Origin: Durusdinium trenchii | Lineage: Eukaryota > Sar > Dinophyceae > Suessiales > Symbiodiniaceae | Direction: 5' to 3' | DNA: 64,000 bases | NCBI GenBank assembly: GCA_963970005.1 | Contig: CAXAMN010000001.1 | Coordinates: 4,295,324-4,359,323, forward strand | In this document: positions 33,401-45,034 of the stretch, in pieces | Numbering within the stretch: position 1 is the stretch's first letter | How the letters are laid out: each line of letters begins with the position of its first letter | Made by a program: the position numbers and the translations under genes | The notes under the pieces: model-generated | The model's database searches: none | Seen by the model: only the letters and a program-made list of their open reading frames with translations | What the model was told of the DNA's origin: nothing

Positions 33401-36180
33401 AGTGATTTGTGCCTTTCAATTCTTTGTTGTATTCCTTCTTTGGATTCTTTCTTGCATCCTTCCCCCTCAATTTTATCACTTGGACTCACCAAACCACAAA
33501 AAACCTTCTGATCAAAATTATGTACTGTATAAACTCCTTATTCTAAACCCACCAACAATTGACCACAATTAGTCTGAAAAGAGTACCCTCCTGGAAGCCA
33601 CCATACCCTAAGTATAGTTTACCCTAAATAATGCTAAAGATTCTTGCTGGCAAAAACATATCACAATAGTAATTTTCTATGGGTCCTTTGATCCTCCATG
33701 AGTCCTTAATGAGTCCTGCTCAGGTGATGGATTCTTTTCTTGACTTGTAATATGGATTCCTTTCAGTAGATTCCTTTCTTCTATAGATTCCTTTCTTCTA
33801 CAGTAAGGCCAATACTACCAATACTAAAACACTGCTTAGAAGACTATTTGAGGTCACTCGTGAAGGGGGGGCGCCTATATATCAAACAAATCAAAGGTGG
33901 ACAGATACTTTACTATGTTGTTTATCAATCTGCTGCGTAGAACATTCTCGGAACTGCAGGATGGATATCCAACTCTGCCACCCAAATTGGGCCCCCTCAA
34001 ACCACTTGGCAGCTCTGCCGACCATGTTTTTGAGTAAGTCAGTGAATTCCGCTGCACAGAAATGTCTCGCCGCTTCCACCCTGGTCATCCTGAGTGGTCC
34101 TCTTCAGTGCCGGCGATTTGGTGGCAAGTGGTCCTCTTCAGTGCACCACCAAACACCAACAAACCGGACTTGAACAGCCAAACCTGACCGCTCTGTGGTC
34201 AGCTCTGCGTCGCCCAAGGACATCGCCCAAGGACCACTGTCCAAACCAAACGAGTCCTGGAACGACCGTCATCATGTCTTCCCCTTCAAGCCATGCATTC
34301 GCCCGGCCATCGACTTGTTAGATGGACCCTAAAGCTCCATATACTTCAGAAGGTAAACAATTTTTGCAGGTAGCTAAGGGCCCCTATGGGCCCCTGCTCC
34401 GTGGCACCTACCCCTCACTCCAACTTCCTTCCCCACCCTTTCAAACCCCAGGAGCCACAATCAGCGCATTCCGGCGGAGCGTCGCCACGGTGTCTCCGGA
34501 GCCACCGGCCTGGTGGTGGTGCTGATGGCGCGCAGAAAGCATTGCAGCATGTCACTGGTGCTGGCACCGTCCAAGAGAGGTCTTTGTTTGGATCCGAGAA
34601 AGTTGTAAAGGTATAGGCTATACCTCACCCCCATGTTCCGAAGATGTGGCGCCGAAACGTCCGAACTTAGATCCAGATCGAGACCAGCATGATGCAAACT
34701 GGGAGTCGATACTTTTCCGGGCCATGTTCGCTGTGTTGAGTCTAGAGTCTAGCGTCACTCTGAGCCCACACAGGCCAAAGTTGCATCATGTTGGGCCCAA
34801 CTTCAGCCCCAAAGTTGCCCAATTGGCCAAGTTGACCTCAACATCAGCGGCCAAATTTGTGGCATGTTGGGTTCAACTGTGAAATGTATTGAATTTACTG
34901 TATATCTGACACAACATGCTGCATCCTGCAACGATCATCTGATCAGACCAGAATAGTTCCAGTCATCCCTCCTCCAATCCAACAGGGAACCAAACAAAGA
35001 TTGATTTGCACAAATCAGAAGGTGGGATTCCATCAGGTCTGGGAAGTTCAGCTGCCACAAGACCATATCCAAAAGTTTCGTCAATGGTATATCCCCTCCT
35101 CCCGCAAAACACCTGGACCCTGATCAAATGGGGTGGTTTTCCTCCAACCAGTGGCTGAATCCAATGCGGTCCATGAGGTGTTCCCAAGCGGGGGGTCGTC
35201 TCCAAGCCCTACGAACCAACCAACGCCGCCTCGGACACCGCACGGATGGCCAACTCCAAGAGCCTAGGGTCGGTCTGTGCTTCAGGCGGCGCAGTCCAAG
35301 AGAGCGAGGGCAGTCCTCATGAACGTGTGGGATCGTTGGACCCGTCATGTAGGGGTACCCGTGACCGGAACCCGTGGAATCGGCCGGCTCAAAGCCGTGA
35401 AGCAGTCACACGTGAACGCCCCCGGCCAGAAAGAGGCAGCCTGTTGGGCCAAAGATTGCGACTGGGCAGGTGTTTTCAAAGTAACCTCAAGGTCCGGTTT
35501 CGGGGAGAAACGGTGGTTGAATTGGCCTGCGGGCTGGACAGCAAAGAACATGAAAGCGACCAAAAAGGGGTGTCTTAAAATAGGAAGACCGCCCAGTTGG
35601 AAGGGAATTGAAGGTCGGTCTCCCTATTGAAAAAAGCATAAAAGAGCAACCCCAAACCATCCATTAGCTCCAAAGTCGAACCTAAATCATGTAACAGATT
35701 CTCTAGCCTCAAACCTTGACAACACGATGTCATGAGTTGTGCCAGCTAATTAGAGCAGCCAAAAGAACAGCTCTAATTCTGCTCAACCAGTCCCAGCCTA
35801 CCCAGGTCTAATCCAGGGAAAACATCACCAAAAAAAGAGAAAACATCACCGCTGTTCGCTCAGATTTGTCTCACTGGCTGGAACCGCGTGCCTGATTTTG
35901 GAATCTCTGACGACTTACCTGAATCATCCACAAAAATTCCCCTCAGGATCCGCTGTCACCGTACCTCAGGTTCAATACGACCCGACCCGATCCAAGGCTA
36001 TACAAAAGTGTCGAACAAATCACCTTCTCATGCAGAGGGTATGTGATGGTATGTGGATTCGGATCCATAGGGTACAAAAACCATTTTAAACAAAGTCTGG
36101 GGTCAGGTTCTTGAAGTCTAGGTCTAGTTCTGGGCCTCAAGGTGGCTCTTACCACCGATCCCAAGCTGAGAAGGTAGAGA

Positions 36181-36262
36181 CCCAACCCAAACCGAAACCT
36201 ATAGGTCCTAACAGGTTAACAGGCCCCAACCCAAACCTATGTGTCCTAAGAGGTTAACTGGT
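36181..36262 (+). repeat. Short imperfect tandem duplication (AACCCAAACC...GGTTAAC)
   Basis: AACCCAAACCGAAACCTATAGGTCCTAACAGGTTAAC is followed by AACCCAAACCTATGTGTCCTAAGAGGTTAAC about 45 bp on. Positions 36184 and 36229. Confidence 0.6.
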
Positions 36263-36334
36263 TAACTCTTGTGGGCCTGTGGCCAGCTTTATATCACCCA
36301 TCATCGGTCGAAGTCACGCGCCTTACAGCCTTAC

Positions 36335-36399
36335 CGATGGCTTTAGAGAACGCCCGGTCAGACCCGGCGAAGGCACGTGTGGCTAGGCCGCAAGTCTGC
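36335..36399 (-). CDS. Short internal exon bounded by good splice sites
   Basis: Acceptor GCGGCTTCAG and donor CCATCG|GTAAGG enclose 65 nt with one open frame (phase 2 in, phase 1 out), reading QTCGLATRAFAGSDRAFSKA-IG. Both sites are among the best in the window. The frame also stays open upstream (GSAPVSCRRGFR), so the exon may be longer. Function not recognised. Confidence 0.4.
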
Positions 36400-36783
36400 C
36401 TGAAGCCGCGCCGGCAGGAAACAGGCGCCGAACCGCGGAGGCCAGGTTGGCCAAAGGAAAGACGTGCAGGCTGCATTGAGTTGGTGCAGATTGGATCCCA
36501 TGTGCAGATTGGAACCAAGGGATCAAGAGGGGTGCAGAACAGGGGAGGTCTTCTTGCTGGGATCATTTGAAGTCTTGACAAAAGGCCCCCACTGTCCCAT
36601 CAAAATGGAGCCGTTCCGCCATTCGGATGGCAAGCTTCGACACATCTCGACTGCCTATGGCAGGTCTCCTTGCTGAGATTCCTCTGCATATCGATGAAGC
36701 CCCGATCTCCAGTTATACATAGACCCCCATATAGATATATATAGCAAAGTAGATCACCATGAAAATCATTAGACATTGTATTA

Positions 36784-36874
36784 CCCTGCAACCTCCAAGT
36801 ACCTCCTCAGAAGGTATTTGGACCCTCCAAACCCACCCCAAACACATTCTCAGAAGGTACTTGGAGGCCTAGGG
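36784..36874. mobile_element. CCCTA-family element with TTA target duplication
   Basis: Left CCCTGCAACCTCCAAGTACCT and right AGGTACTTGGAGGCCTAGGG are inverted repeats. TTA flanks both ends (36781-36783, 36875-36877). Interior GGACCCTCCAAACCCACCCC. 91 bp, non-coding. Confidence 0.75.
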
Positions 36875-37412
36875 TTAGAACCCATTTCTATCTATTTGGG
36901 GACCACGTACTATAGACCATGTTAGACCCACCAAGTGTCCAGCGAACATGACCGGTTCAGTGTCAAGCAGCATCAGCTGCTCCGCAGCAAGCTGAAAACA
37001 TGCTCACATGACCCACATGTGTCACATCAATCACCTCAGTTCTCTGAAAGAAACCACATCAGCTCATTCGCTCTAAATCCAACATCCGCTGTCTTCAGTG
37101 AGGCTTTCGGGGGTTCCATCCGTCCAAAAACCTGCAGTCTTCCGCCCGTTTCTGCGGCACATCCCATGGACCCCGAGGAGTGCCTTCGCGACCGCCCACA
37201 CAGCATTGCAAAGGTTGGTGACTGGTAGGTCTCCCTGGCCGAGGGGGCGCCTTTGTTTCAACCAAAACGTCCAGAAACGTGTTACATGGGTTTTGTTACG
37301 CTGAAACGGAAGCTGTACGGTACTAGCAAGTATACCCTGCGTGCAGAATTAATATTTGACGGATGGTCGTCAAAAATAAACACGCTCTGAATTCGAAGCA
37401 GTTCCATGGAGG

Positions 37413-37500
37413 ACAGGGTGCTATCTATGGAGGAAGTCGGGGTGCCCAGAACGACTCAGTGGATGGGACGAGCCACACCAGCACCACCCAGTTAGGGTGG
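37413..37500 (+). repeat. Dispersed repeat, copy 1 (GGATGGGACGAGCCACACCA)
   Basis: GGTGCTATCTATGGAGG near 37418 and GGATGGGACGAGCCACACCA near 37460 recur in the same order as GGTGCTATCCATGGAGG and GGATGGGACGAGCCACACCA at 42988-43071. Confidence 0.5.
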
Positions 37501-40039
37501 TGCTTGAATGGAGGGGATCTATATCGCAAGCCCAGCTGTAAGCAGATCCTTTCCAATTTGGAAGTGGGTCTATCCATCCCTAGATCACTAGAGGATGTAG
37601 CGGGATGACTAGTCACAAGATCGAGGGCCTTTACATGGGTTTGTAGATCTTGGAATAATGAAGAGACTCCCCAGACCAACCAAAAACTTGGAAGAGGAAG
37701 AGGGCGGCCCAAAAGCCCCTTTGGTTCGGGGGGGGCCAGATTGAAGCAAGAAACCAATGGTCCAATGGTACTGCTTCATCCCAGTTCCTTCAGGGTTCCA
37801 ACCGGATCCGTGGAAAAAGACCCACACCGTCCGGCGGCCGGCGTGGGTACCGATGCCACGAGCTTCACCGGTCTGCCATGGTTTCAGAAAGGAACCCCTT
37901 AAGGCCTTAAGGGTCCAGGTAGCTCCGGACCTTCGGATGGTCGAACGGAGGTGAGTTCATACTTCGAATGGTCGACATAGGGGGAAAAGGACATTCTCAG
38001 GATGCTCCGAGACCCTTAGGGAAAACAAATGCCCCCCGTCTCCAGAGCTGTGACTAAAGATACTAAAGAGTCCTTGAGGTCTGTTTTGAGGTTTTGGGGG
38101 GGCCATCCGGGCCATCTTGATGAAAAAGCACTTTCCATTCAAGGTCCATGTAATTACTCAGGTGTGCGACAGGTCGCAAGTCAAACAATTGATTGCGTAT
38201 TAAATACTCAGAGTCCTGACATGGTCCATGGTGGTCTTTGTAAATGCTGAACGGACTTCGGACTTAAGGCCATAAGCAATTGTCTACCAGGGGATACTGA
38301 TCGTCAGAGCATCCGCACCGATGAGCTCATCGACAGGACCCAAGAGTCAGCAACCGTTTCGACACAGGTTTTGGTATCGAAGTGACTTTGAACTTTGGGA
38401 TGACTATGAAAGCTAGATCATGTACATGTACATGACCTAAAGAGCAAATCAAACACACTGACATCTTAAAAGGGTCAACATGAATGATCCCAGCGACTCT
38501 TGATCTTCCCCAGGGGATCCAGTCTCCTTCTTCTATTAAACGTAGGTAACCAGTGGCCCCAAAGACTAAACCGTAGACCGAGAAGCCCATCCGTCATAGT
38601 GGTTTGGCCGGGATCCGTTAGGCTCCATCCGTCGAACTCTGTGGTGAAAACGATGGACTCACCAGTTGGATGTCCCTGACGTGCTCATGATATGTCCCAA
38701 ACGAACTAACCCAGACCGTTCCATAGATGGAGGATGAGTCTGCGACATCCGGTTTGGATGCTTTCTCTCCACCTCAGCTCTTCGCGTCACGCGGTGCCCA
38801 CCTCGCCCGTCAAGCCCGTCACCATCGAAGCATGGGCCCGGCTCAGGAAAGGCCGCAGCTCCGGAAGCTGCGGACGGCCTGGCGCGGTGCTCCGGCAGCG
38901 CCGTCCAACCGGAGCATCAAGCCTCTGGCGATCAGTCCTTCCCTCTGTGCATCAGTTCCGCCTTTTCATCTGTATAACCAGCCCAAGGCAGGCAACACTT
39001 TTTTTTGCAGGAAGAGCAAGGTCTTCTGGTGCAAAAGGGGTACAGTAGTCGGGTAGTCCAGCCAGGACACCCGTCCAAGGGGCGCCAAAGAGACGTTTGG
39101 AGAAGGTGACAAGCAAAAAAACACATGTCACGAACTGGAGAATCTGAGGGAGCATGGTTGAGGAGATGACGAGTAACAAGAGGCCCTGCGGCTTTTACAA
39201 ATTACAACCCGGCCAAGCAAAACTGAGGTTACTGGGTGTTGTCAATGCCCCCGTGGTCCGAAAATATCATGGGGCACACACCAAAACCAAAGAACATGAC
39301 GATCAAGGGCAAGTGGATGCAACTGGCACAATGGCACAGTGCTGCTCCTGTTGCTTGTTTCTTAAGCTCTACACTTACAGTCTCTCGACCTCCCAGTCCG
39401 AGGTGTCGACCTCCCCATCGGATCCAGGAGATGAGACAGGAGCGGAGGCATGTCTTCATATCAAACCTCATCTGTCCACCACCCCTCAAACCTCCCCCAA
39501 AACCAGTACCAAGGGGTGCCCTGACATGCCCTCCCATGCCCTCCGCGCCGCCGAGTGAAACCATGGCTTGTTGGTGGTTTGAAGATCCACTGAAAACCTC
39601 CGGGAACTGCTGGAAGTCTTTGCCCCCAAAACACTCCATCTTTCCATCCGAGGTGACCTATAGCGGGATGAGTCAACTGGGACAGTCAAAAAAGGCTTCT
39701 TCCACCGTTGCTTCATCCCGCTCCGACCACCCGCTGGGCGCCCCGCACCGAGCTCCGCCGCGGCGATGGACCACAGCACCGAGCCGAAGTCTTGTGCCGT
39801 CAACTGTCGGTGCCGTCCACGGTCGGGAGCGCCCCGCGCGCGCGGAGCCGACCGGGAGCGGCGCCGATGTATCGACCCATGTCAACGGTGGCCGGGGAGT
39901 GGAGCCGACCGGGTCGGGGTCAAGGTAGATTCCCATGGAGCCGACCGGGGACGGAAGACTTCCGTGGTGGCAAACACCATGCACCAATCCCTTTCAAGAA
40001 GTAACAATCAACATAGCCAGGTCCAGGTAGCTCGTGAAC

Positions 40040-41100
40040 TCGAATGGTCGTGATTTAATACTTAGTAACATCATGTAACATCTATAGATCTAGGCTTTGA
40101 ATAAATATCACCAGCAAAAATAAATAACATATACAACACAGAAAATAGACCATGCATTAAAAAAACTGTATTTAATCATATTTATGGCTAATGTTATCCC
40201 ACCTATAAACACCTCATGTCTGATCAGGTTTAAATGATTTCATGCGGCATTTCCTTTGCAAGCAAAAATAATGTGTCCAATGGTGAAATTCACTTGCTAG
40301 CAATACTCATTCCCCCAAAAATTTGTATTATATTGTATAACAGTTTTTGTGTGTGGATTCTCTGAAATTATTGTCAACAAATGGTTTCGTTCATGAAGGT
40401 GTCGATATCATATGGTCTCTTCTTCCTTCATGAGCGATCACCCATAAAATCCCTTAAAGTAACAACCTTGGTGGAATGTATGGCCACTTTCATCTCTTCT
40501 TTTGAATATGGAAAACGAGATGGAAGTGGCTGCCATATTTCTAGATTGGATGCGATAAATAATATGAAACAGCATCAGTCAAAATCATTTCACAATGTTC
40601 ACAACTTACTAGAACTATAAAATTCAAGATTGGTCATGACTTTTAAAATACAATTTCATGGCCTTTGGACTTGAAGTTGTAGGGAATTGACCGCAAAAAA
40701 TATGATTGTAATGATTGTTGGTTGTTGTGGCGGTGAATCTCAGAGAGGGGCAAATCCAAGAAGGGTCACCTGATTTTCATTGATGAAAGTCCCTACAGCA
40801 GAGCATGCCAGCCATTAATTTATTCCTGCACTGTAGGAAATCAATGGTGGATAATGGTGGATATGTAGTTCGTAACACCAGAACAAAGAAGTGCACATTA
40901 GGATCCATCAAAGGTGATTGTAATGATCAACGAACCATTATATATAATGTTCATCTCATGCAAATACTAATCCCAAAGCTCCATTGATATAAAACCCAAG
41001 TTTTGCTATGACATGTCCATGGGTTAGTTATTGGCTATTGGTATGTCCATGGGTTGTAAGCTATTGGCAAGTGATGTTTGATAAATGTGACCTCGTTTGT
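40040..41100. other. AT-rich block without supportable genes
   Basis: About 1 kb that is visibly AT-richer than the GC-rich DNA on either side (39700-39960 and 41300-41630). It contains long stretches of simple A/T sequence and one 79-codon frame (40381-40620) with no splice context. It may be one large intron or an inserted non-coding element. No inverted or direct terminal repeats were found at its borders. Confidence 0.4.
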
Positions 41101-41317
41101 CCTGCTCTTGGCCAAGAGGAGGGGGTTGCAGATTGAAGAATGAAGAAGGGGCCCAGTCAGGCACGGCGGGTGTTTAGGCGAGGAAAAGGGCAGATCCAAA
41201 TGAGCAGTGTTGGCTCAGGAACTCTAGCGTTCCCACAAAGCAGCATCATAGATCATTCAAGACCCAAACATCTCAAACTGCCACGGCAAGTTCAGCCTCA
41301 ACTTTCGTAATCGTCAG

Positions 41318-41624
41318 GTGGGTTCAGGGCCGCAAGTTTGGCGCACCATGTGACAGTGGCACCACTACACTGCCCTTGTGCACGGATCTGGATCCTGACA
41401 TTCCAGTGTTTGCTGCCGTTGTGAAACTGGTCGCTGCCTGCGCAGCTCCTCAGGCAAGACAGGAATCTGCGTCTGGAGCGCAAGTCCACCGGCAGACGAC
41501 AGACTGCGTAAGTCGAAACAGCGCCCGGAAGGTGGTTGCCTGGGCCACCTGGGTGACCAATCAAACCTGTGACGGAGAGCTGGCTGCAGACTGCTACCAG
41601 CTGTTCAGCAGACATACTGCAAAG
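41318..41624 (+). CDS. Long exon of an unidentified protein
   Basis: The acceptor TAATCGTCAG|G is followed by a 102-codon frame: WVQGRKFGAPCDSGTTTLPL, CTDLDPDIPVFAAVVKLV, AACAAPQARQESASGAQVH and then TNQTCDGELAADCYQLFS up to the donor GCAAAG|GTATTG. A second, better donor (GACTGC|GTAAGT at 41508) lies inside, so two isoforms or a shorter exon are possible. Phase 2 in, phase 0 out. The minus strand is also open here for 143 codons, but it lacks splice-site support. No domain recognised. Confidence 0.45.
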
Positions 41625-42526
41625 GTATTGGTATGGGTCAAAGGTATTGGTATTCGTTGACGTACAGTCAGTCAAACAAGTGATTCGGAAATGCGCCACA
41701 CCCGGGAAACTTGTTGGCATCACTGTCAATGCATGATCTGTTGCCTTCAGCTATCCAAGCTCTCTGTCGACGATCCATGTGATCTCTTCCCATCTTGGCA
41801 GCAACCTCACGCTTATACGGAGACTTTTGTCTTTCTCATTCTCATGGGATCCTGGCTGAGTTGGGAACCTGAACACGTCCGTCCTTGCCTTTGCTCGCCC
41901 TTGCATCTGTCCCACGTTCTCTTCTTTGACAAGCTTCCGATCAGGTAGCCCTGCGAACGCCCCTTACAACCCAGTTGGCCCATAGTGGTTCGAAGCCACA
42001 GGTCCCATTTCTCATCCAAATCAGGGTATGTTGCCGATGCCATCGGATGCATTGCCAACACAAAGGTCTTGGTCCTCCTTCAACCATGTGTATAGCTGAA
42101 CCCTTTTCGCATGCGGTATGCGGTCACTGGATTTGTCGAAGTGGCGATTGCATATGCATTGCTCTACTTGGGTGTGCTTTGGAGTCCGAGAACTCAACAA
42201 CGAGTTGTAATTTTGCAAAATCGTTGAAACCTGTCTATCTACAATAGATTCAATAGAAGTACTGCAACTTGTGAAGACTTCTGCAAACAGCTACAACCTT
42301 CTTAGGAACGTGCTCCATGTGTTTCCAGAACTTGCCGCAACTTGTATTGAACCTATTAATATGGAAATGGTATCTAGGGCAAACAAAACAAGTTAAGCTG
42401 GTTTCACCTTGATTCGACTTGCATCTTGACATCATTCAACTGGCACGCTTGTTGATCGAACAGTGGCACCCGCACCTCGGCCTCGGCACTGGTTGCCTTG
42501 GACTTGCGCCAGAAAGAAGCACTCTT

Positions 42527-42705
42527 GTTGAGACAGCTGTGGGTGTCTTCCCCAGATACACCGAACCCCAAAAAGAAACGGGACGAGTCCCGTTTTCGCA
42601 CGTAGGTCGAAAACAACTGTGGCGCGTGATGGCGGTGTGACCGGCACGATGGGACGCTCGGTGTTGAACACATCACCCTCAAAGTGTGGAGGGTACCCGT
42701 ACCCT
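42527..42705. repeat. ~180-bp dispersed repeat, copy 1
   Basis: Shared blocks in the same order with 46455-46645: GACAGCTGTGGGTGTCTTCCCC / GACCGCTGTGGGTGTCCTCC, then AAAGAAACGGGAC, ACAACTGTGGCGCGTGA, CACGATGGGAC, and CACATCACCCTCAAAGTGT. Substitutions and small gaps are spread evenly. Minus-strand frames of the two copies share (I/V)VPVTP.

 The family looks non-coding or long decayed. Confidence 0.55.
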
Positions 42706-42981
42706 CCAACAGGTCTTTACTTGAGGGTTGTGGGGCCCAGGGCCCAATTGACCGGTCGGGTCCATCTGTGGATCCAGATGGGCTATGCTCCGGTCGGATC
42801 TGATGGTTCGATCCAAACAGCCAATTGCAGACGTGCCGTTGGGCGCGGTGCTAGGACTCAGTCCGCCAATTCCCACACCAAAAAACACAAGAACATGTCA
42901 TAAATAAGAAAGAAGTACCAGGACTTCTGACACTCAGACCAGCTCGAGACCTGGTCATCGCCCTTTCCCAACCCTTCTTCA

Positions 42982-43075
42982 TGTCAGGGTGCTATCCATG
43001 GAGGGCGCCGGTTCCAGACGTGCCCCGATGTCACATCCACGGCCGCTGGATGGGACGAGCCACACCACCCCGAGC
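42982..43075 (+). repeat. Dispersed repeat, copy 2 (GGATGGGACGAGCCACACCA)
   Basis: Counterpart of 37413-37500, with about 20 bp more between the two shared blocks. Confidence 0.5.
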
Positions 43076-43965
43076 TCTGTGACCCCTGGTTTATGCATTT
43101 GTTGGACTTCTCGTCCTTCTTCGGTTGAGAGGGTCTTTCATCTGAAATCGACCAACCAAAGCTGGCCGCGAAGACGATCCGTACCACGCGCGAGAGATGC
43201 ACGGGACGACTCTGGGTATCCGTACCAGGCGCTCCAAAGTCTTTGGGAGCAGCAAGAGCACTGCGTCAGACAGCAGACCTGAGGACGCACATGCCGTGTC
43301 TTCGGCACGTGGCACCGGTTCTTTTTGTGGCGAAGCGACGAACGAGTCGCTCAGTCCGATCCTGAAATTGGGGCCCGTTGTGACATTGGGGGGTCTGACT
43401 AGTGGAGTCGAGTCCACCATGTCAAGCTATATTTATAACATTGTACAGATACAGTCACTTGATCTAGCAACAGCCACGCTGAGGCAAATAGGACGAAGCA
43501 TTTTTGTCGCTATCCGACGTACACTGGTATCGGTTGGAAGGCCTGAAAGGCGCTTGGTTGGAACGCCAACAACACCAAAGCCCTAAGCAACTCCCTGGAG
43601 ATCCCTGGAGCCTCCAACTCCCGGAAAAGGTAGGCCAGGAGCCCTGAAAAGATAAGAAGTTCAGTAAAAGACGAGACCTTTACTTTTCCTTCGTGAATCT
43701 TCAGAAATTCCATGAATTCATCCCTCCCCGTTCCTCAGACCACTCGTTTGATGAAATGGTCGAAAGAAACTGCTCGATCTGAACGCATGGCATGGCAATG
43801 GTGAGAAACAGATCTTCATCACATGTAGTGTCACTGAGAGAGGTCTTATATATACTTCGTTGGTTTACTGGGGGGCTCGAAACCTGAACGAACCGATCGG
43901 TCCAACAGGGGAGACTCACTGACTCCCAGTTTTCCGCTTTGTGAGCCCAGTCCTTTGAACCCAAG

Positions 43966-44094
43966 GCCACATGCTATACATCAAACCTGACTGCCATGAA
44001 TTCGCACCCACTCCGGAAGAACAGCCACATCAGTTGAGCAACAACGTGCACCGGACCAGACGCACCAGCTCAAGTCCTGACTCGCGAGGGCGAG
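43966..44094 (+). CDS. Exon-like segment GHMLYIKPDCHEFAPTPEEQ, unidentified
   Basis: Starting after TTTGAACCCAAG and ending at CGAG|GTGAGA, 129 nt carry one frame (phase 1 in, phase 1 out): HMLYIKPDCHEFAPTPEE, QPHQLSNNVHRTRRTSSS, PDSRGRG. Charged and Pro/Ser-rich, as in a linker or disordered region. The acceptor lacks a strong pyrimidine tract. Function not recognised. Confidence 0.35.
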
Positions 44095-44130
44095 GTGAGA
44101 ACGACACGAATCGTTGCTCCCATGGCTGTG

Positions 44131-44222
44131 CCCTATAGGGCTCCAACCTTATCCTCAGAGGTATTTGGACCCTCCTGGCACCCACTCCAACCACCTTCGA
44201 AACGGAGGTTGGAGCCCTAGGG
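44131..44222. mobile_element. CCCTA-family element with GTG target duplication
   Basis: Left CCCTATAGGGCTCCAACC and right GGTTGGAGCCCTAGGG are inverted repeats. GTG lies outside both ends (44128-44130, 44223-44225). The interior contains GGACCCTCCTGGCACCCACTCC, seen in other family members. 92 bp. Confidence 0.75.
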
Positions 44223-44439
44223 GTGGGTCAGAGGCGCCCCGAACTCCCCTCCCAATCGGTGGACCGGTCCCTCCGGTTGACCGGTGCCAATCCCAGAGCG
44301 TCGACCATGCAGGTGGGAAGGTTCCTGACCTGTGTCGTTCAGAGGTCCACCTTCTTGTCTGGGTTTTCGGCACCTTCCGGCACCCCCCACCCGCCATGGT
44401 GCTGGACATCGACTCTGAAAGGTGATGCTTCTCTTTGAA

Positions 44440-44660
44440 AAAGAAGCCCATTCTCTGCGGGTCGGACCACGAACCCCCAAACCACTGGGTGGTAGACAGG
44501 TTCGTCGTTTCGACCACCGGTCTTCCGGTGGCTGGGGGGGTACCACAATGGACAGTTCCCTTCAAGTTATGGGTGATGTGTTCGACACTTGTATCCAAAG
44601 TGAGGGTGTAGTGATGGTGGCAGTGGATCCCTATAGGGTAGGACAAACCGACATGACGCT
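44440..44660. repeat. Weak third relative of the ~180-bp dispersed repeat
   Basis: GATGTGTTCGACAC, AGTGAGGGTGTA and CAGTGGATCCCTATAGGGT correspond in order to GTGTCGAGCACATCACTC, AGTGTCGAGGG and CAGTGGATCCATAGGGT at 46610-46660. Similarity is low and partly in a different arrangement. Confidence 0.3.
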
Positions 44661-45034
44661 TGGACTGGCTTGGCTGGGGGAACATTCCGATGTTTCAATA
44701 GCAAACATTGCCGAAGTCCAAGGGTTGTCTGATGTCTACTTTCCTCTTTTTAGAAGCCCTTACCAGCCAAGGAGATCGGCAAACACTTGCTACGCCATGA
44801 GTGCCTTTCTTCCAACGCAGGAACAACAAACACACCCACTTGGACAAACACAACTCGCTATAGAAACCACTACAGGATATATATAAGGATAGTATCTTGT
44901 CTTGAAAGATCTTTGAAAGGAACAATATATATATATATATATCGCACGTACGGGCTCCAAACTTGAATCCCTTCAACATTTCCTTATTTGGTGTTCTCAT
45001 AGAACATCTATCTATAGGCCTACCAGTGTAGCGG

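Noticed and set aside
39236-39928. 230-codon plus-strand frame as a gene
   Set aside because: Low-complexity Pro/Ser/Arg content, overlapping frames on both strands are equally long, and no splice borders were found.
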